NCBI GenBank assembly: GCA_946902985.2
Contig: OX336389.2
Span: 794,034,979 to 794,098,978 of the forward strand
Reading direction: 5' to 3'
Source: Meconema thalassinum
Lineage: Eukaryota; Arthropoda; Insecta; Orthoptera; Tettigoniidae
Length of the DNA stretch: 64,000 nt
Shown here one piece after another: positions 40,050-51,415 of this stretch. The stretch's first letter is position 1. Every line of letters begins with the position of its first letter. The position numbers and the translations under genes were made by a program. Below the pieces are notes generated by a model. It saw only the letters and a list, made by a program, of their open reading frames with translations, had not been told where the DNA came from and did no database searches.

Positions 40050-41743
40050 ACAAAAGTCTGTTGCGGTATCTTAGCGGCACCTCATGGGGGGGCGGACCGC
40101 GCGGTGCTCCTACGCTTTTATAAGGCTCTGATTATATCTCGATTAGATTATGGCAGTGTAGCATATGGTTCGGCCCGTAAGTCAGTGCTTGTTAAACTGG
40201 ACAGTGTCCACCACGGCGGTGTGAGGCTGGCGACGGGTTCCTTTCGGACGAGCCCAGTCGTCAGCTTGCTCGCCGAGGCTGGCGTACCTCCTTTACACCT
40301 GAGGCGCCAACAAGTACTGCTGACCTATGCTGCAACTATTCGACAGATGCCTCTTCATCCAAGCTATCCATGTTTGTTTTCCAATCCGAATCGACGGCTG
40401 TATGATGCGCTCGCCCGAGCCACTTGGCCGGCGGGGATTCGCTTGGATGACTTATACCGTCAGTTCCGATTTCCTTCTGTCTCCTGTATCGTCCGAGTAC
40501 CTAGCAAGTCCCCTCCGTGGATGGTCTCTCGCCCGGATATCATCCTGGATCTGCACACCGGCCCCAAGTCGGACACTGACTCCTCCGTCCATCGGAGGCT
40601 GTTCCAGTCCGTGGTGAGCCAGTATCCGGGATCAGGGCTTCTATTCACGGACGGTTCGAGGGTAAACGAGAAAGTAGGCTGTGCATTTGTGGTTGAGGTT
40701 CGTCGGTTTCTCTTTTCACTTCCCGATGCCTGTGGCGTGTACACAGCGGAGCTCTATGCCATCTTAGAGGCTCTGTGGTACACGTTATCAGACGATCACC
40801 AGCCCTTTCTTGTGTGTACTGACTCTCTGAGTGCGCTGCAAGCGATCGATGTGTGTTTCCCGAAGCACCCGTTGGTCCAGCGTGTGCACGACCTGCTCGT
40901 CAGTTCTCGTAACGCTGGGGCGGGGGTGTCCTTTGTGTGGCTTCCTAGCCACATGGGTATTGCGGGAAACGAGCTTGCTGATCAGGCGGCGAGAGAGGCA
41001 GTCGCACTGCCCTCGCTACCGTACAAGGTGCCTGCTAGTGATGTGCGCTCTCAGTTGCGGCATTCGATCCTGTCGCATTGGGAGGAAGCATGTCGTGCCA
41101 CGCCTCCACCCAACAAACTGAGAGGCATCAAGGAGACAACGAAGGTGTGGAAATCTTCCTTCCGATCTCTCCGGAAGGAAGCTGTGGTACTCTGTCGACT
41201 CCGGATCGGCCATGGGATTGCTACGCACTCCCACTTGCTGAAGAGGGAAGATCCCCCTGTGTGTCCTTGCGGCGCCCACCTAACCGTGGCACACCTTCTC
41301 TTGGAGTGTGTGGATCCGGCCGATCTCCGCAGGACTCTTAAACTGCCTAATACCCTCTCCCTTATTCTCCGTGATGACGGTCCGTCAGCTGACCTCGTCA
41401 TCCGGTTCATGAGGGAGAGTGGTTACTTTTATAAGTTTTAATGTGTAGTTACGACTGTTAATTCAGGTTAAATCTGTTTTATGTTTTTTATTGTGTTCAT
41501 CTATTTTATTGTTAACTATGCCTAATTTGTTTTATCCTTTTTTACCATCCGCCTTTTATTTATTTTTTATTCAAATAAGGCATAATTTTTGGGGCTCACT
41601 GTCTGTTTTATAAACACCATTCTCGTTTCATCCATGGCAGTGAGTTGTTTTTATCTACATCCTTTCATTTCACGCCATTTCATTTCATTAGGGGCCGATA
41701 ACCTCGATGTTAGGCCCCTTAAAACAACAATTATCATCATCAA
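40050..41743 (+). mobile_element. 5'-truncated Jockey-superfamily LINE
   Basis: A retrotransposon fragment that begins inside the reverse-transcriptase C-terminal region (YLSGTSWG then GADRAVLLRFYKAL, with one extra G in the run near 40085-40092 causing a frame break). It continues through the end of ORF2 and a short 3' UTR, ending in a tail that contains ggggccgataacctcgatgt, taggccccttaaaacaacaa and a short atcatc run. Truncation at the 5' end is usual for LINE copies. No target duplication could be identified: the left flank is mitochondrial nad4 and the right flank is unrelated. The same 3' tail recurs inverted at 62543-62615. Confidence 0.88.
40104..41441 (+). CDS. LINE ORF2 C-terminal part: RT end, RNase H, zinc motif
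   Basis: A 445-codon open frame from an internal ATG, without start context, so only the tail of a larger ORF2. Residues 1-60 are the end of the reverse-transcriptase region (FYKALIISRLDYGSVAYGSA). Residues 178-300 form a ribonuclease H domain with its acidic residues in place: D183 in FTDGS, E216 in TAELYAI, D240 in CTDSLSAL, and H283 and D293 in WLPSHMGIAGNELAD. A Cys-His motif follows near residues 370-410 (CRLRIGHG, CPCG, HLLLEC). The frame is open to TAA at 41439-41441. GC content is far above the flanks. The open length suggests a young insertion, but the copy is incomplete and cannot retrotranspose on its own. Confidence 0.85.
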   Translation: MLLRFYKALIISRLDYGSVAYGSARKSVLVKLDSVHHGGVRLATGSFRTSPVVSLLAEAGVPPLHLRRQQVLLTYAATIRQMPLHPSYPCLFSNPNRRLYDALARATWPAGIRLDDLYRQFRFPSVSCIVRVPSKSPPWMVSRPDIILDLHTGPKSDTDSSVHRRLFQSVVSQYPGSGLLFTDGSRVNEKVGCAFVVEVRRFLFSLPDACGVYTAELYAILEALWYTLSDDHQPFLVCTDSLSALQAIDVCFPKHPLVQRVHDLLVSSRNAGAGVSFVWLPSHMGIAGNELADQAAREAVALPSLPYKVPASDVRSQLRHSILSHWEEACRATPPPNKLRGIKETTKVWKSSFRSLRKEAVVLCRLRIGHGIATHSHLLKREDPPVCPCGAHLTVAHLLLECVDPADLRRTLKLPNTLSLILRDDGPSADLVIRFMRESGYFYKF

Positions 41744-41751
41744 CAACTTTT

Positions 41752-42010
41752 GTGTATCGATCCACTCTGTTGTTGACTCCAGGAACTATGAGCCATCATT
41801 CCGCATATGCCTGCCATCTGACGGGAAGATACGCAACTACTAAGGAATTAAATGAACTCGCCAAACTTTACCGGCAAGTTGTAGAATTCTCACCGTACAT
41901 GAGAACACTCTGTTGGCCTATTCATCACTGCTAGTAAGTTCAAAAATAGATTACTCTCATTTTCCACAGTATGAAACGGGAAAATTTCGTTCTGCAGAAT
42001 ATAATTCAAA
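41752..42010. repeat. Diverged direct repeat, copy 1
   Basis: Contains gatccactctgttgttgact, ccaggaactatga, ctgccatctgacggg, acgcaactacta, ggcaagtt, and an ending like ccgggaaaa. It matches 42370-42655 in the same order and orientation at roughly 620 bp distance. No coding potential was recognised. Confidence 0.75.
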
Positions 42011-42369
42011 AGTTCATACGCTAATTGTCAAGTAACATGCTGCGTTTGTTCGCGCTGAGAACAAGTTATTATCATGTTGCCTTAGTAAAGTGCAATTTAT
42101 GATTTTTATTCGGTCATGACGTTTGTACCCAATTGTATTGGGTATTGTGACCTAGCCCTGAAAACATGTACATGGTATTAATAAATTCACATGGATGACT
42201 ATTGTCAATCTCTTGTATTTTCTTTCAGGGATATGGCATCATACTAAATACAATTGAGCACAATCGTGCTGAACGTTGAGAAACAAAAATTTTGTCATAA
42301 AACAAGTATTGAGTCAGACCCACATACAACTTTCAAAAGGGGCGGGGTTAGACGCGCATGATCAGCACC

Positions 42370-42655
42370 TCTGTATTTCGATCCACTCTGTTGTTGACTC
42401 CAGGAACTATGACCTATTGCTCTGCATATGGCCGTCATCTAACGGGGAGGTACGCAACTACTATGAAATAACGTGAACTCACTGAACTCTACTGGCAAGT
42501 TCTAGAATTCTTACCGTCTTAGGCCTCAGTTATTACCCTACATTAGAGTACTCTGTAGGCCTATTCTAACACTGCTAGGGAGTATAACAATCGATTATTC
42601 TCGATTCCCACTAAATGTGAACCGGGAAAAGTATTTTCTGTAGCAAGTAATTCAG
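42370..42655. repeat. Diverged direct repeat, copy 2
   Basis: Second copy of the 41752-42010 segment, with the same anchors (gatccactctgttgttgact, acgcaactacta) and an added stretch near 42520-42550. Many single-base differences indicate an old duplication or two insertions of one dispersed repeat. Confidence 0.75.
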
Positions 42656-42889
42656 ACATTATTGCTCTATAATCCACGTTATGTGCCGTATGATTTCGCG
42701 TTTCCCTGTAATGTAATTTATCCGAAACAACGCTACAAGGATGGTTATAACTGTTGTAAATTCCTTTAGAGGCTCGAACATCATGGCCATCAGCCCTGTG
42801 TACTTGGGTGTGTGTAGAATTTGTCTAATGACCTGTGTTATTGTTGTGTCTGTAGTAGTGTGTGCGTGTTTTTTAACGCAGCCTTTTGT

Positions 42890-43175
42890 GGTCTCGGCGT
42901 ACATGTTGAGATTCAGATCTCAAAGGCTCTGGATTCGATTCCCAGCCCTCCCAGGAAATTGAATTTTGATCTGAGGGCTGGGATGAGGTGCACTCAGCCT
43001 CCTGAGGCAAAACTGAGAATAGGTTAGTTTGATTCCCTCCTCTGGCATCCTAGAAATGGTTTTCTGTTCTTTCGCATTTCAACACCTAGTTAATGTTAGG
43101 ACGGTTCCTAACTTAAAATTACAGCCGCCTCATTCCCATCCCCTGTCACCATTAAATACCTAACACACATTACCA
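42890..43175 (+). repeat. SINE-like fragment with a tRNA-type B box
   Basis: ggattcgattcccagc near 42930 matches the RNA polymerase III B-box consensus. It is followed by a body with gaggtgcactcagcctcctg and atggttttctgttctttcgc, then ttaatgttaggacggttcct, resembling arthropod tRNA-derived SINEs from memory. No clear A box or target duplication was seen, so it is probably a degraded copy. Confidence 0.5.
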
Positions 43176-44480
43176 CTGTCACCACGATGTCCAAAGGCCC
43201 CAAAATAGATCAACAATGTCAGGGGAGTTCTGCGTTTATGAATTAAGAATTGCAACTTTTGATGATAGTATTTGTTACTATTTTGGTAACAATTTTCTGA
43301 ATAAAATTTTCAAATAATATTTGAATGATTGGATGGTTAAATTAACATTTAAAATGTTGATGTTTTTGTTAATAATTTTTTTGACCATGAATTGAGAGTC
43401 GAGTCATGCACTAAGAATTATTATTTTGGATCGAGAACAGATGATACAATAAATTTTCTGCTCAACATCGATGTTCTTCGAATCCATGCTCATATTGTTT
43501 AAACATTACTTTTCAAAGATGCTCAGATGTCCTATAAGTTGATGTTGTGTTAAACCCATTGTTATGACCTAAAAATGTACCAAATTTTTGGAATAATCAT
43601 TCCTGGAAAGTGATAGTTATTTTTGCAACAAAATGAAACCAGAAACAAAGTGTTTTTTTTACAACGAGTGGAACAATTAAATTTTTCTTTCAACAAGTGA
43701 ATGCTAATATTTTAGGATTCAGGCTGGACAATTTAATATGCCCTGAAGATCCTACTACTGTATATAAATTTAATTTGAACAAAGTCAACAGGACTGACAT
43801 TCTGGCTTTCGTTCAAATTCAAGTGTTCATGTGTTGGTAACCCTGTATTTTTGTTGTACATAAATGTATGATTCTCCATGCATTCCTAATGCTATTCTGG
43901 CATTTCTTTCAAGTAAATTTTAAAATCTTAATAAAATGAGATTATTTTAGGAATTGTGCTATTTTCAAAGTCTCCGTCTATCCGTATTGTTGCATCGAGC
44001 CGTAAATCAGTAAAGCATTTTTTTATTGTGTTATCGTTGTCACTTTAACCCATATGGCGCCCTGAGATGTTTAGATTCTCGTGCAGACTGATTTTTGGTG
44101 AAATGCATATGTGGTCGTTGTACTTCGGTCTAAACGGGCACAATTCCAGGTATCCGTGTGATTTAGTATTTCCAGATATGGAAATATCTAAATGCACTAA
44201 GTTCATTACGAGTTGATCGTGACATTTAATAAGTCCTTGACATCGTAGTCGCTCATAACCACTTCACAGCTCAACATAAATATTTCCAGTTCACTAATAT
44301 CAATTGCTTGGGTAAAGCTTATATACAGTCAAATAATCAGTCAGTTGTTGTATAATAAGTCCATGTCCACATAGTTTTTAAACTTCCAATGTACACGTAA
44401 TTTATAGGTTTTCTTAAGCACATTGATTATACTTTGTGGAGCACGGTAACACTTCAATTTTCCACGCAAGTAAGTAATTT
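43176..44480. other. AT-rich non-coding stretch
   Basis: No open frame with recognisable content, no clear repeat and no RNA gene was seen. A weak SINE or other repeat remnant cannot be excluded. Confidence 0.6.
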
Positions 44481-44484
44481 TGGC

Positions 44485-45440
44485 CGATCCTGGCGCAGGG
44501 GTTAATGGGCAAGATGGCCGCCGCACGCAACCACCATATGTTATTCTTATGGAGTGAGTGTCATAGCTGGCGCAGGGGCTAGTGGGCAAGATGTCCACCA
44601 GGCGCAACCACATTCTTTAATGGCGGCCTTTCAAATCATTATTTATTTGTTATTCACTATACATTATTTATTATTTATTTATTATTATTTTTATTCAATG
44701 TATTATGTATATATAACATTAAATCATTTATTATTATTTTTTATTTTTATTTAATTTTTTAAATTTATTATTTATTATTTTTATTGTGTCAAAGCACTAA
44801 ACTGCAAGGTCATTAACCCAACAAGTATCTAACCCACAGAAACCTCATTTAATGATTTAAATAAATACATTCAAGATTTTCTATTTTTACATTTTAGATT
44901 TTAAATTTCAGATTTTAGTTTTTCATTTTTAATTTTAGATTTTACGTTTTAAGATTTTAGAGTTTAGATTTATTAGATTTTAGATTTTATATGGTGCAAA
45001 AAAGACAAAACTACAAGGTCACAGACCTTATTTTTTTTTTTTTTTTACTTATACATTTTTAATGTATTTAATATTTAATTTATTATTTTTAGCACAGGAC
45101 TAATGTGTAAAATGGTCACTGCACAAAACCACTTACACATATGGCATGCTAACCTAACCTAACCTAATATAACCTCACTTCAACTAACCTAACTTTACCT
45201 TACCTAACTTCAACTAACCTAACTTTACCTAACCTAACTTCACCTACCCAAACATATCCTCACCTAACCTCAGCTAACCTAACCAAACCTGACTTAAACT
45301 AAGCCAGAGGCTAAATGCACACCCAAAGTATATAAGGACAGGCGCGACTATCTTTTTGCTTGTCTTATAAAGAGTAAGGTAAAGCGAACACCTGCACTGC
45401 GGCTACTGTGCAAAATGTTCACTACTCACAACCAGCTTAG
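44485..45440. repeat. Short diverged repeats and A/T low complexity
   Basis: ctggcgcaggggttaatggg, caagatggccgccgca and caaccac occur at 44487-44535 and again, diverged, at 44568-44612. A weaker version (tagcacaggactaatgtg, aaaatggtcactgcac) lies near 45090. Between them are long tta/ttt runs and a series of attttagattttaaatt-like words at 44875-44995. Confidence 0.6.
45148..45310. repeat. Degenerate telomere-like CCTAA tract
   Basis: The tract opens with taacctaacctaacctaat and continues as irregular aacct/actt pentamers to about 45300. CCTAA is the complement of TTAGG, the common insect telomere repeat. Only the first few units are exact, so it could instead be an ordinary pentanucleotide satellite. 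Confidence 0.55.
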
Positions 45441-45984
45441 GATTACAAAGTCAGTTGAGTTTTAAGAAGTAAAAGCTTTTGTTCTTTTTTTTTCCATTTT
45501 CATATTTCACATATTGCAATTTGCCAATTTCCAATTTACAGTTTTAAAAATTTCAGTTTAAAGTTTTTGAATTTTGTTAATATGAGAACATGGATTTTCC
45601 AACTTTGTTGTTTACATGTTTCTTGATTTAGTCCATGTCGAAATTTCTTATTTGCGAAACATTATTTTTCATTACTTATAACAAGACTGTATACCTTATC
45701 CCAAAACATATAGGTAATAAATGGGTTATATTATATTTTGACTACCTAGTTTCAGCTAACTAAGGACAAATTCTTAACATTACTAGAGGTTAACGGTTGG
45801 ATTAGGAGTGGGAGTTGGGTAGTAATTAAATTGCTCAAGCAGTGTCCATACAATATGTTCTTATTGATTTCATTTGATTTTATTGATTTAATTTTTTTAG
45901 AGGCACATCCTTAGGTAGTGTACACTCTGGTAGGAAAGGTAAATCGTTGTGTAGATCATGAAGCTTAGATGGATATAATCAACA

Positions 45985-48613
45985 TTAACATCTAGAATGT
46001 GTTTCTAGATTAACAGTATCTGGAGAAACCCACGGAAATCCACCATCAGGAAGGGAGTGGCACATAGCCCTCCCGTATTGGTTGTTGGCATCATCATAGG
46101 TAATTAACTGCGATGGTTTCTCAGAATTATAGGTTTCCATGTATTTATTGTCAGATTCGGCATACCGATGAGACACCTGACATATTCCTCCACGTACTCC
46201 AGGCTCTATTAAAAGAATGTGATCATAATCATGTAGCAATTCTAGTTAAATTCCAGTGTAAAGGAGCATTGCCTCAAAACTTAAACCAGGCCAAGTAAAG
46301 AAGTGTGCAGCTTCCAATCGGTGTGTTTCTAGTGTTTTGTTTCTAAACGTTTCAAAGGTGTCTGCAGAAGGAGTACATCTGAAGTTAGGTAGAGGTCAGT
46401 ATATTCCGCTAGAGTTTTAATTTTGAACTGATTCCATACATTTTTAGCATGTTCATAGTCTTCCTTGCTAACATCTTCTTGACTAAATTTGTTGAAGAAT
46501 GCCTCTTTTGGAGGTAAACACGTTTCTCTTAAGTTTTCCCGTGAATCAATGTATCATAAGGAAATACCCATTTACGAGACGTGAGCGTTGCATTTTCTTT
46601 TCCAAAGTACTTGTCTGTTTCAGGCTACGATGTTTAGTTGGTAACTAAGTTTTCCAAACAACGTGGCATTAACCTAAACGTATCCACAAATCGAAGCTTA
46701 AGATTTCCAACATTTTTGGTGAAGGAGCTGTACTTTTGTATGGAGTTAGGGTTAACGTCCACTCTTTGAGTAGTACATCCCAACTGCTTTACAATAAAAT
46801 TTGCATCGTATCCAATCATATTATGTAGAAATACAGGAACAGGGTTGCATGTCTTACACCTCAAATTACAGTTATTGTGAGCACTTCCACGGTATTCACC
46901 TGTAATATGACAATGATCTGTAACCCTCCAGTCCTCTTTGATAAATGTTTTATGACACAAATAAAAGGTTTCAGAAGATTCGAACTCTGCTTCTTCGTCC
47001 TGAGTTAAAGCCTTTGGAACATTTAAGCTGTAAAGGCGATCAATTTCATTACCTATTGATATTAAACAGCCTTTAAACTTTTCTGCAGCGTCAGGACCAC
47101 TATAAATAACAGGTTGGCTTGGAAGGTTTGTCTTTATTTGTACCACAGCTGGTGAGGTTTTAACGTATATACCAAAGGTCATAGAAACATGACTCTGGTA
47201 TGGCACTGTATAACTTGCCTCAGGATTGGGTAGACATGTTTGATATGGTAAGAGTACACTTTCGAAATCTGCATAGATAACGTAAGGTATTCTAAGCTTT
47301 TTTTTCCACATTTAAGAATTTCAGAATTGCGTTTTAATAGGCATTTCTCCCCCTAGCAATGTCATTCAGGACACACAAAGCTCTATGTTCTTTTAATTTT
47401 TCAATCCCTTGTTGCCCATATCGATTATCGAAGTGAGTAAAACAATATTTTACGTATATATCTTAAGTCCATGGTGGCTAATCAGATATCCTACTAGTTT
47501 ATCAAAATCATAGATAAAGACGTAGTGGTTCTGGCAAGATGAAGAACTTAGCAGAAGAAGGTCGTGATGGTCTTGCAGCTCTTGATCCACAACCTTTAGA
47601 GGAAACAGTTCGTTGTCTTCTTCCAGTCCAAATACATTAATGGATATGTTGTTGGCTTTTTCAAATATCAGAATGTCAGCTAGCGATGTAGGAAATGATA
47701 TTACTGAAAAATCATACTGGCTTCCCAGGTCTTTGTATTTACTAATGCGTGGAGCATTCTTTTTAACCAGTTTTGCAAAAATAGCATACAAAAAACATCT
47801 CTCTTCCATATAGTTTTGCTGATTAATGCAGGCTATTTCGGCTTTTATAGCTGCTGGTAATGGAATATATACTCCCACGCAAGGGATTATACTTATTTAT
47901 TTTCAATCGTACTCCTTCCACTGCTAGCAAAGCCCAATTTCTCCCTATCAGCTCAGTTTCTTCCATTTCAGTAGTTAACTTTTTATATTGTTTTTCCAAA
48001 AATCTATTTAAGTTTGTTTCCAAAAAATGGCCTGATTATGTGTCTTGAAATCACGATCTGTAATTTCGTTGGTAGACGTATGAATGAATGTACATTCGGC
48101 CACGAGGTTAACTTTTATTGACTTGTGCAATGCTTGTTCTTTCTGCTTAGCATTAATTATTTGATGTTTAGACTGCTTAACGTATGAATTTATATCCTTA
48201 CACGTATCACAACGTATAAAATAGGATTTAAGACGACCTTGAAAAGACGTTTCATATGAAGTCCATTATTATCAGGAGCAATTGAAAGTAGGTAATGTTT
48301 TTAGGCTCTGTTTTTGTCTTTTACCTCCTGACACAACATTAAAACATTCTTCAAGGCGACGTCCATTGTATGCATTGTAGAATTTGATACCACAGGTTTT
48401 GCACTGATGAAATTCACCACACGATACTTCGTGACGCTTTCTATGATAGTCTCGAAGAAAAGTCTTTCCACACTCTTTGCACATATAGCTTGGAATAGTT
48501 TCTTCCATTATGGATGTTTTTTTCCAACACCTGCTTACTGCGTATGACAAGGCTGTACACTGGTGGGTGAGACAGTCTTTCATGATGTCAACACCGTGAG
48601 AGGTAGTAGTCAA
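45985..48613 (-). pseudogene. Family B DNA polymerase pseudogene, left arm
   Basis: A decayed gene read leftward. Order of parts: C2H2 zinc fingers at 48520-48320 (CKECGKTF with YHRKRHE; then CKTCGIKFYNA); a segment at 48023-47823 ending NKYNPLRG; after a frame break, a segment at 47878-47450 (VYIPLPAAIKAEIACIN to the KIYT end); then 47311-46634, holding the exonuclease start VIYADFESVLLPY and a zinc-type DHCHITGEYRGSAHNNCNL; then fragments to 45985 with the palm motif-A-like DDANNQYGRAMCHSLPDGGF. These features match protein-primed type polymerases of Polinton/adintovirus-like elements and related arthropod genes. A 26-27-bp deletion near 46011 (relative to the right arm) and several stops make it dead. 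Catalytic motifs B and C are absent: the arm ends before them. Confidence 0.82.
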
Positions 48614-48850
48614 CTGGCGATATACTTGCTAAGGGTCTTCTTATATACCGTAGTCAGGACCAACAGCTACTTACTGCGTATGACAAAGCTGTACACTGGC
48701 AGGTGAGACAGTTTTTCACTATATATTCACTGTAATAGGTAGTAGTTCACTGACAGTAATTTTATGCCCTAGTCAAGGTCAACACATGCTTACTGCGTAT
48801 GACAAGGCTGTACACTGCTGGGTTAGACAGTCTTTTTTTGCTAAGGTCTC
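48530..48850. repeat. Three ~125-bp tandem units upstream of left PolB
   Basis: cttactgcgtatgacaaggc with tgtacactgg starts units near 48534, 48667 and 48787. The block covers the presumed 5' end of the left polymerase gene. The right arm has the mirrored set near 53145, 53270 and 53398. Confidence 0.8.
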
Positions 48851-49009
48851 ATATATAGCCCAGAGAAGTCTATTCATGTTAGTTCTGTACATTTAGTTTT
48901 TAATTGTATATTAGGTTTATATACAGAGCTTATACTAGCATGTTTTTGCTCGCGGTAAAACTTCGTGAGATAGTCACATAAAACACACAAAGTAAGTTAC
49001 CGCTGCCTA

Positions 49010-49135
49010 GAGGTGAATATGAGCACTCACTCAACTACTAGCATGCTATCTAGCGTTGGATATGAGCACTCACTCAACTAATAGCATGCTACCTAGCTGT
49101 GGATATGAGCACTCCCTGATCTACTAGCATGATTT
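49010..49135. repeat. Three ~45-bp tandem units in the left arm
   Basis: gaatatgagcactcactcaa with ctactagcatgc recurs three times with small changes. Two mirrored copies are visible near 52880-52965 in the right arm. Confidence 0.75.
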
Positions 49136-49364
49136 CCAATAATGGGGCGCAATTGTTCTTAGTACTAACAATACACTTACTTTATTTTTCAATACAAATA
49201 TATCTTGTTTAAATAATGTAACAAAAATAGTTAAATGACGCAATTGTATGGGGAATGTTGCATTACCTACAATGTAATATTATGCAAGTGTTCAACATTT
49301 TACAATTGCATTAGCAAACAGGTTGTAACTGGTAAAAGTGTATGGGCATTGAAAAAACCTAGGC

Positions 49365-50240
49365 GTAAAAATTTGTTTATCCCTTTATAGGGCAACAGAA
49401 TGGGGGTATAAAATGTTTGAATTTTTGCTCATTTGTAATTGGGGGTGATAGATGAGTAGGAATATGCAACAATTTTATGGGTGTGGATTCTATTTTATGA
49501 AATATGGGGTGGGAAATTATTATCTCACTGCCCACACCCGACAGTATGTTTTCTTAAATTAGCAATGGGGTAATAATTTCCCACCTCCAAATTATGATGA
49601 TACTGAGTTTATCACTCAATAATGAGGTTTATTTAACGGGATATAATATAGAAAACACCCATCACGCTCTATAATTAAAAAAACCTAACTCCCACGCAAC
49701 ACAAGGTCAGTGACCTATATCATCTTTGCCAAAAACTGCACAAAGAATATAAAAGTGATTTTGGAACGTTAAGAGTTAGTATATTCGAATATAATTCAAT
49801 AATTTCAAAATAGTATTTACTAAAACACAGAAAATTAATTTTAAATTTTATATTCTATGGCATACACCCTGAGCAGGATAGTTATTTCCATTCTAGGTAA
49901 AATATATTTATTCAAGTGACCAAAACCATTATTACACGTTTACAAATCTCTTATCTTCAACAAAAACAAACCTTCTTTTGTAAAACAATGCATTTATTCC
50001 ACTCAACACAACCGAATTGGCGAGCACGTGCACTGTGGAGACCACTGGGATATATGCTTCCCATCTTTGGTTTCTGATAACAGTATACATCAATTTAATG
50101 GGTTTTCAATATTTATCTGCATCTAGCTTGTGGATGCATGTGGAACTACTTGAAATGAAAGGGGTGGGAAGATTCTCTCCCCAACACCGTTCTATAAATA
50201 CATGGTGGGAAGATAGTGTCCCTATGACCTATATGCCTAG
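49365..50240. mobile_element. Left-arm-only insertion (about 875 bp)
   Basis: The two arms align up to cattgaaaaaacc (49350; complement near 52655) and again from ttataaaatacaagcc (50243; complement near 52590), leaving this stretch only on the left. It is bounded by aacctaggc at 49359-49367 and gcctaggtt near 50233-50241, an inverted 9-mer. Inside is an imperfect hairpin, gtgggaaattattatc against gataatttcccacc-like sequence at 49508-49590. No coding sequence was recognised. It may be a small non-autonomous transposon, or the right arm may have lost it. Confidence 0.55.
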
Positions 50241-50364
50241 GTTATAAAATACAAGCCAAACTGAAATGAACCAAAAACAAACCAAGCCAACCCGACCTCA
50301 ACCAAACTGAACCTAACTAAAACCAAACCCAAACCTACTGAATTGCACCAACTTTTCTACTACT

Positions 50365-50450
50365 TTGATAGCACTTTGCTACCACTTTTCTACCACTTTG
50401 CTACCACTTTGCTACCATTTTGCTATCAATTTGCTACCACTTTGCTCTTA
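50365..50450. repeat. ctaccactttg minirepeat, left arm
   Basis: About seven copies of an 11-12-bp word like gctaccactttg. The mirrored gtggtagcaaag repeat lies at 52425-52500. Confidence 0.85.
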
Positions 50451-50739
50451 CCTTTTTTTGTTAATCTATTTAGTGTTTTTTTCTCTTGGTCTTGCAAAGT
50501 ATCTCAGCCCTTTTTATAACAGCCTAATGCTTATCGCCATGTTTGTAAGCAACAACAACAACACTCTACAATTCCAGAAATCCTAAGTATTGTAAGGTTA
50601 ATCATTGACTCTCAACTCTTACCTCTATCCCAACGCCTAGTCAAGAACATTATATTTTTTTAAAATTTTCCTAAAAAGTTAAATTGGGAAAGTAGGCTAT
50701 ATGTTTAAACTAATAATCATCTAAAGTCATATGTTAACT

Positions 50740-51415
50740 CTTACACCTACCTCTATCCCACTCTCAGTCAAAACTAATATTGTATTTTTTTCTAAGAACT
50801 ATTTTGAAAATTGGCTATATATCCAAAATTCGGAATTTTACAAAAAACGTGTATTTAACGTAAATACCCACAAACTAAGTCCCAGGTCTCGAGGACAAAA
50901 GCAAAAAGTTCAATTTTGAAAGTAGGCGATATTTTGAAAACCAAACGTTCTAAAAAGTGTTATATAGGCTTAAAAGAATGCTCTCTATGTTCTTTTCCGT
51001 TATCATAAAACAGGTTTTTTTAACTTCAATTTTGAAATTGGCAATTTTTTGGAAACGAAGAATTTTACAAAAAGGTGTATTTCACATATATGAAAGGTCT
51101 ATAGCCCCTCTACCAACAAACCAGGTTTCAGATCACTAGGACAAATAATAAAGAATTAATTTTGAAAATATGTTATATTTCCAAAATTAGGAATTTTCCT
51201 AAAAAGTTTGTTTGACGTAAATGAATGGTCTTTACCACCCTCTACTACCAAATCACGTCCCAGGTCTCTACGACAAAATAAAGATAATTTTGAAAGTGGG
51301 CTATATTTCGGATACTAGAAATTTTACAAATAAATTTGTGTGACGTAAATGAATGGTCGTTGCCCCCTCTACCCCCAAACCAAGTTTCAAGTCTCTATGT
51401 CAAAAACTAACTGCA
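50740..51415. repeat. ~120-bp tandem subrepeats, left of the centre
   Basis: About five to six units contain aattttgaaagtaggcgata, ggaattttacaaaaa, tgacgtaaatgaatggt, ccaggtctc and gacaaaa in fixed order (for example near 50880, 51115, 51235 and 51350). They are mirrored on the other side of the centre at 51560-52090. Confidence 0.8.

Noticed and set aside
40460..41410. Open frames antisense to, or out of frame with, the LINE ORF2
   Set aside because: Shadows of a GC-rich coding sequence; no independent motifs.
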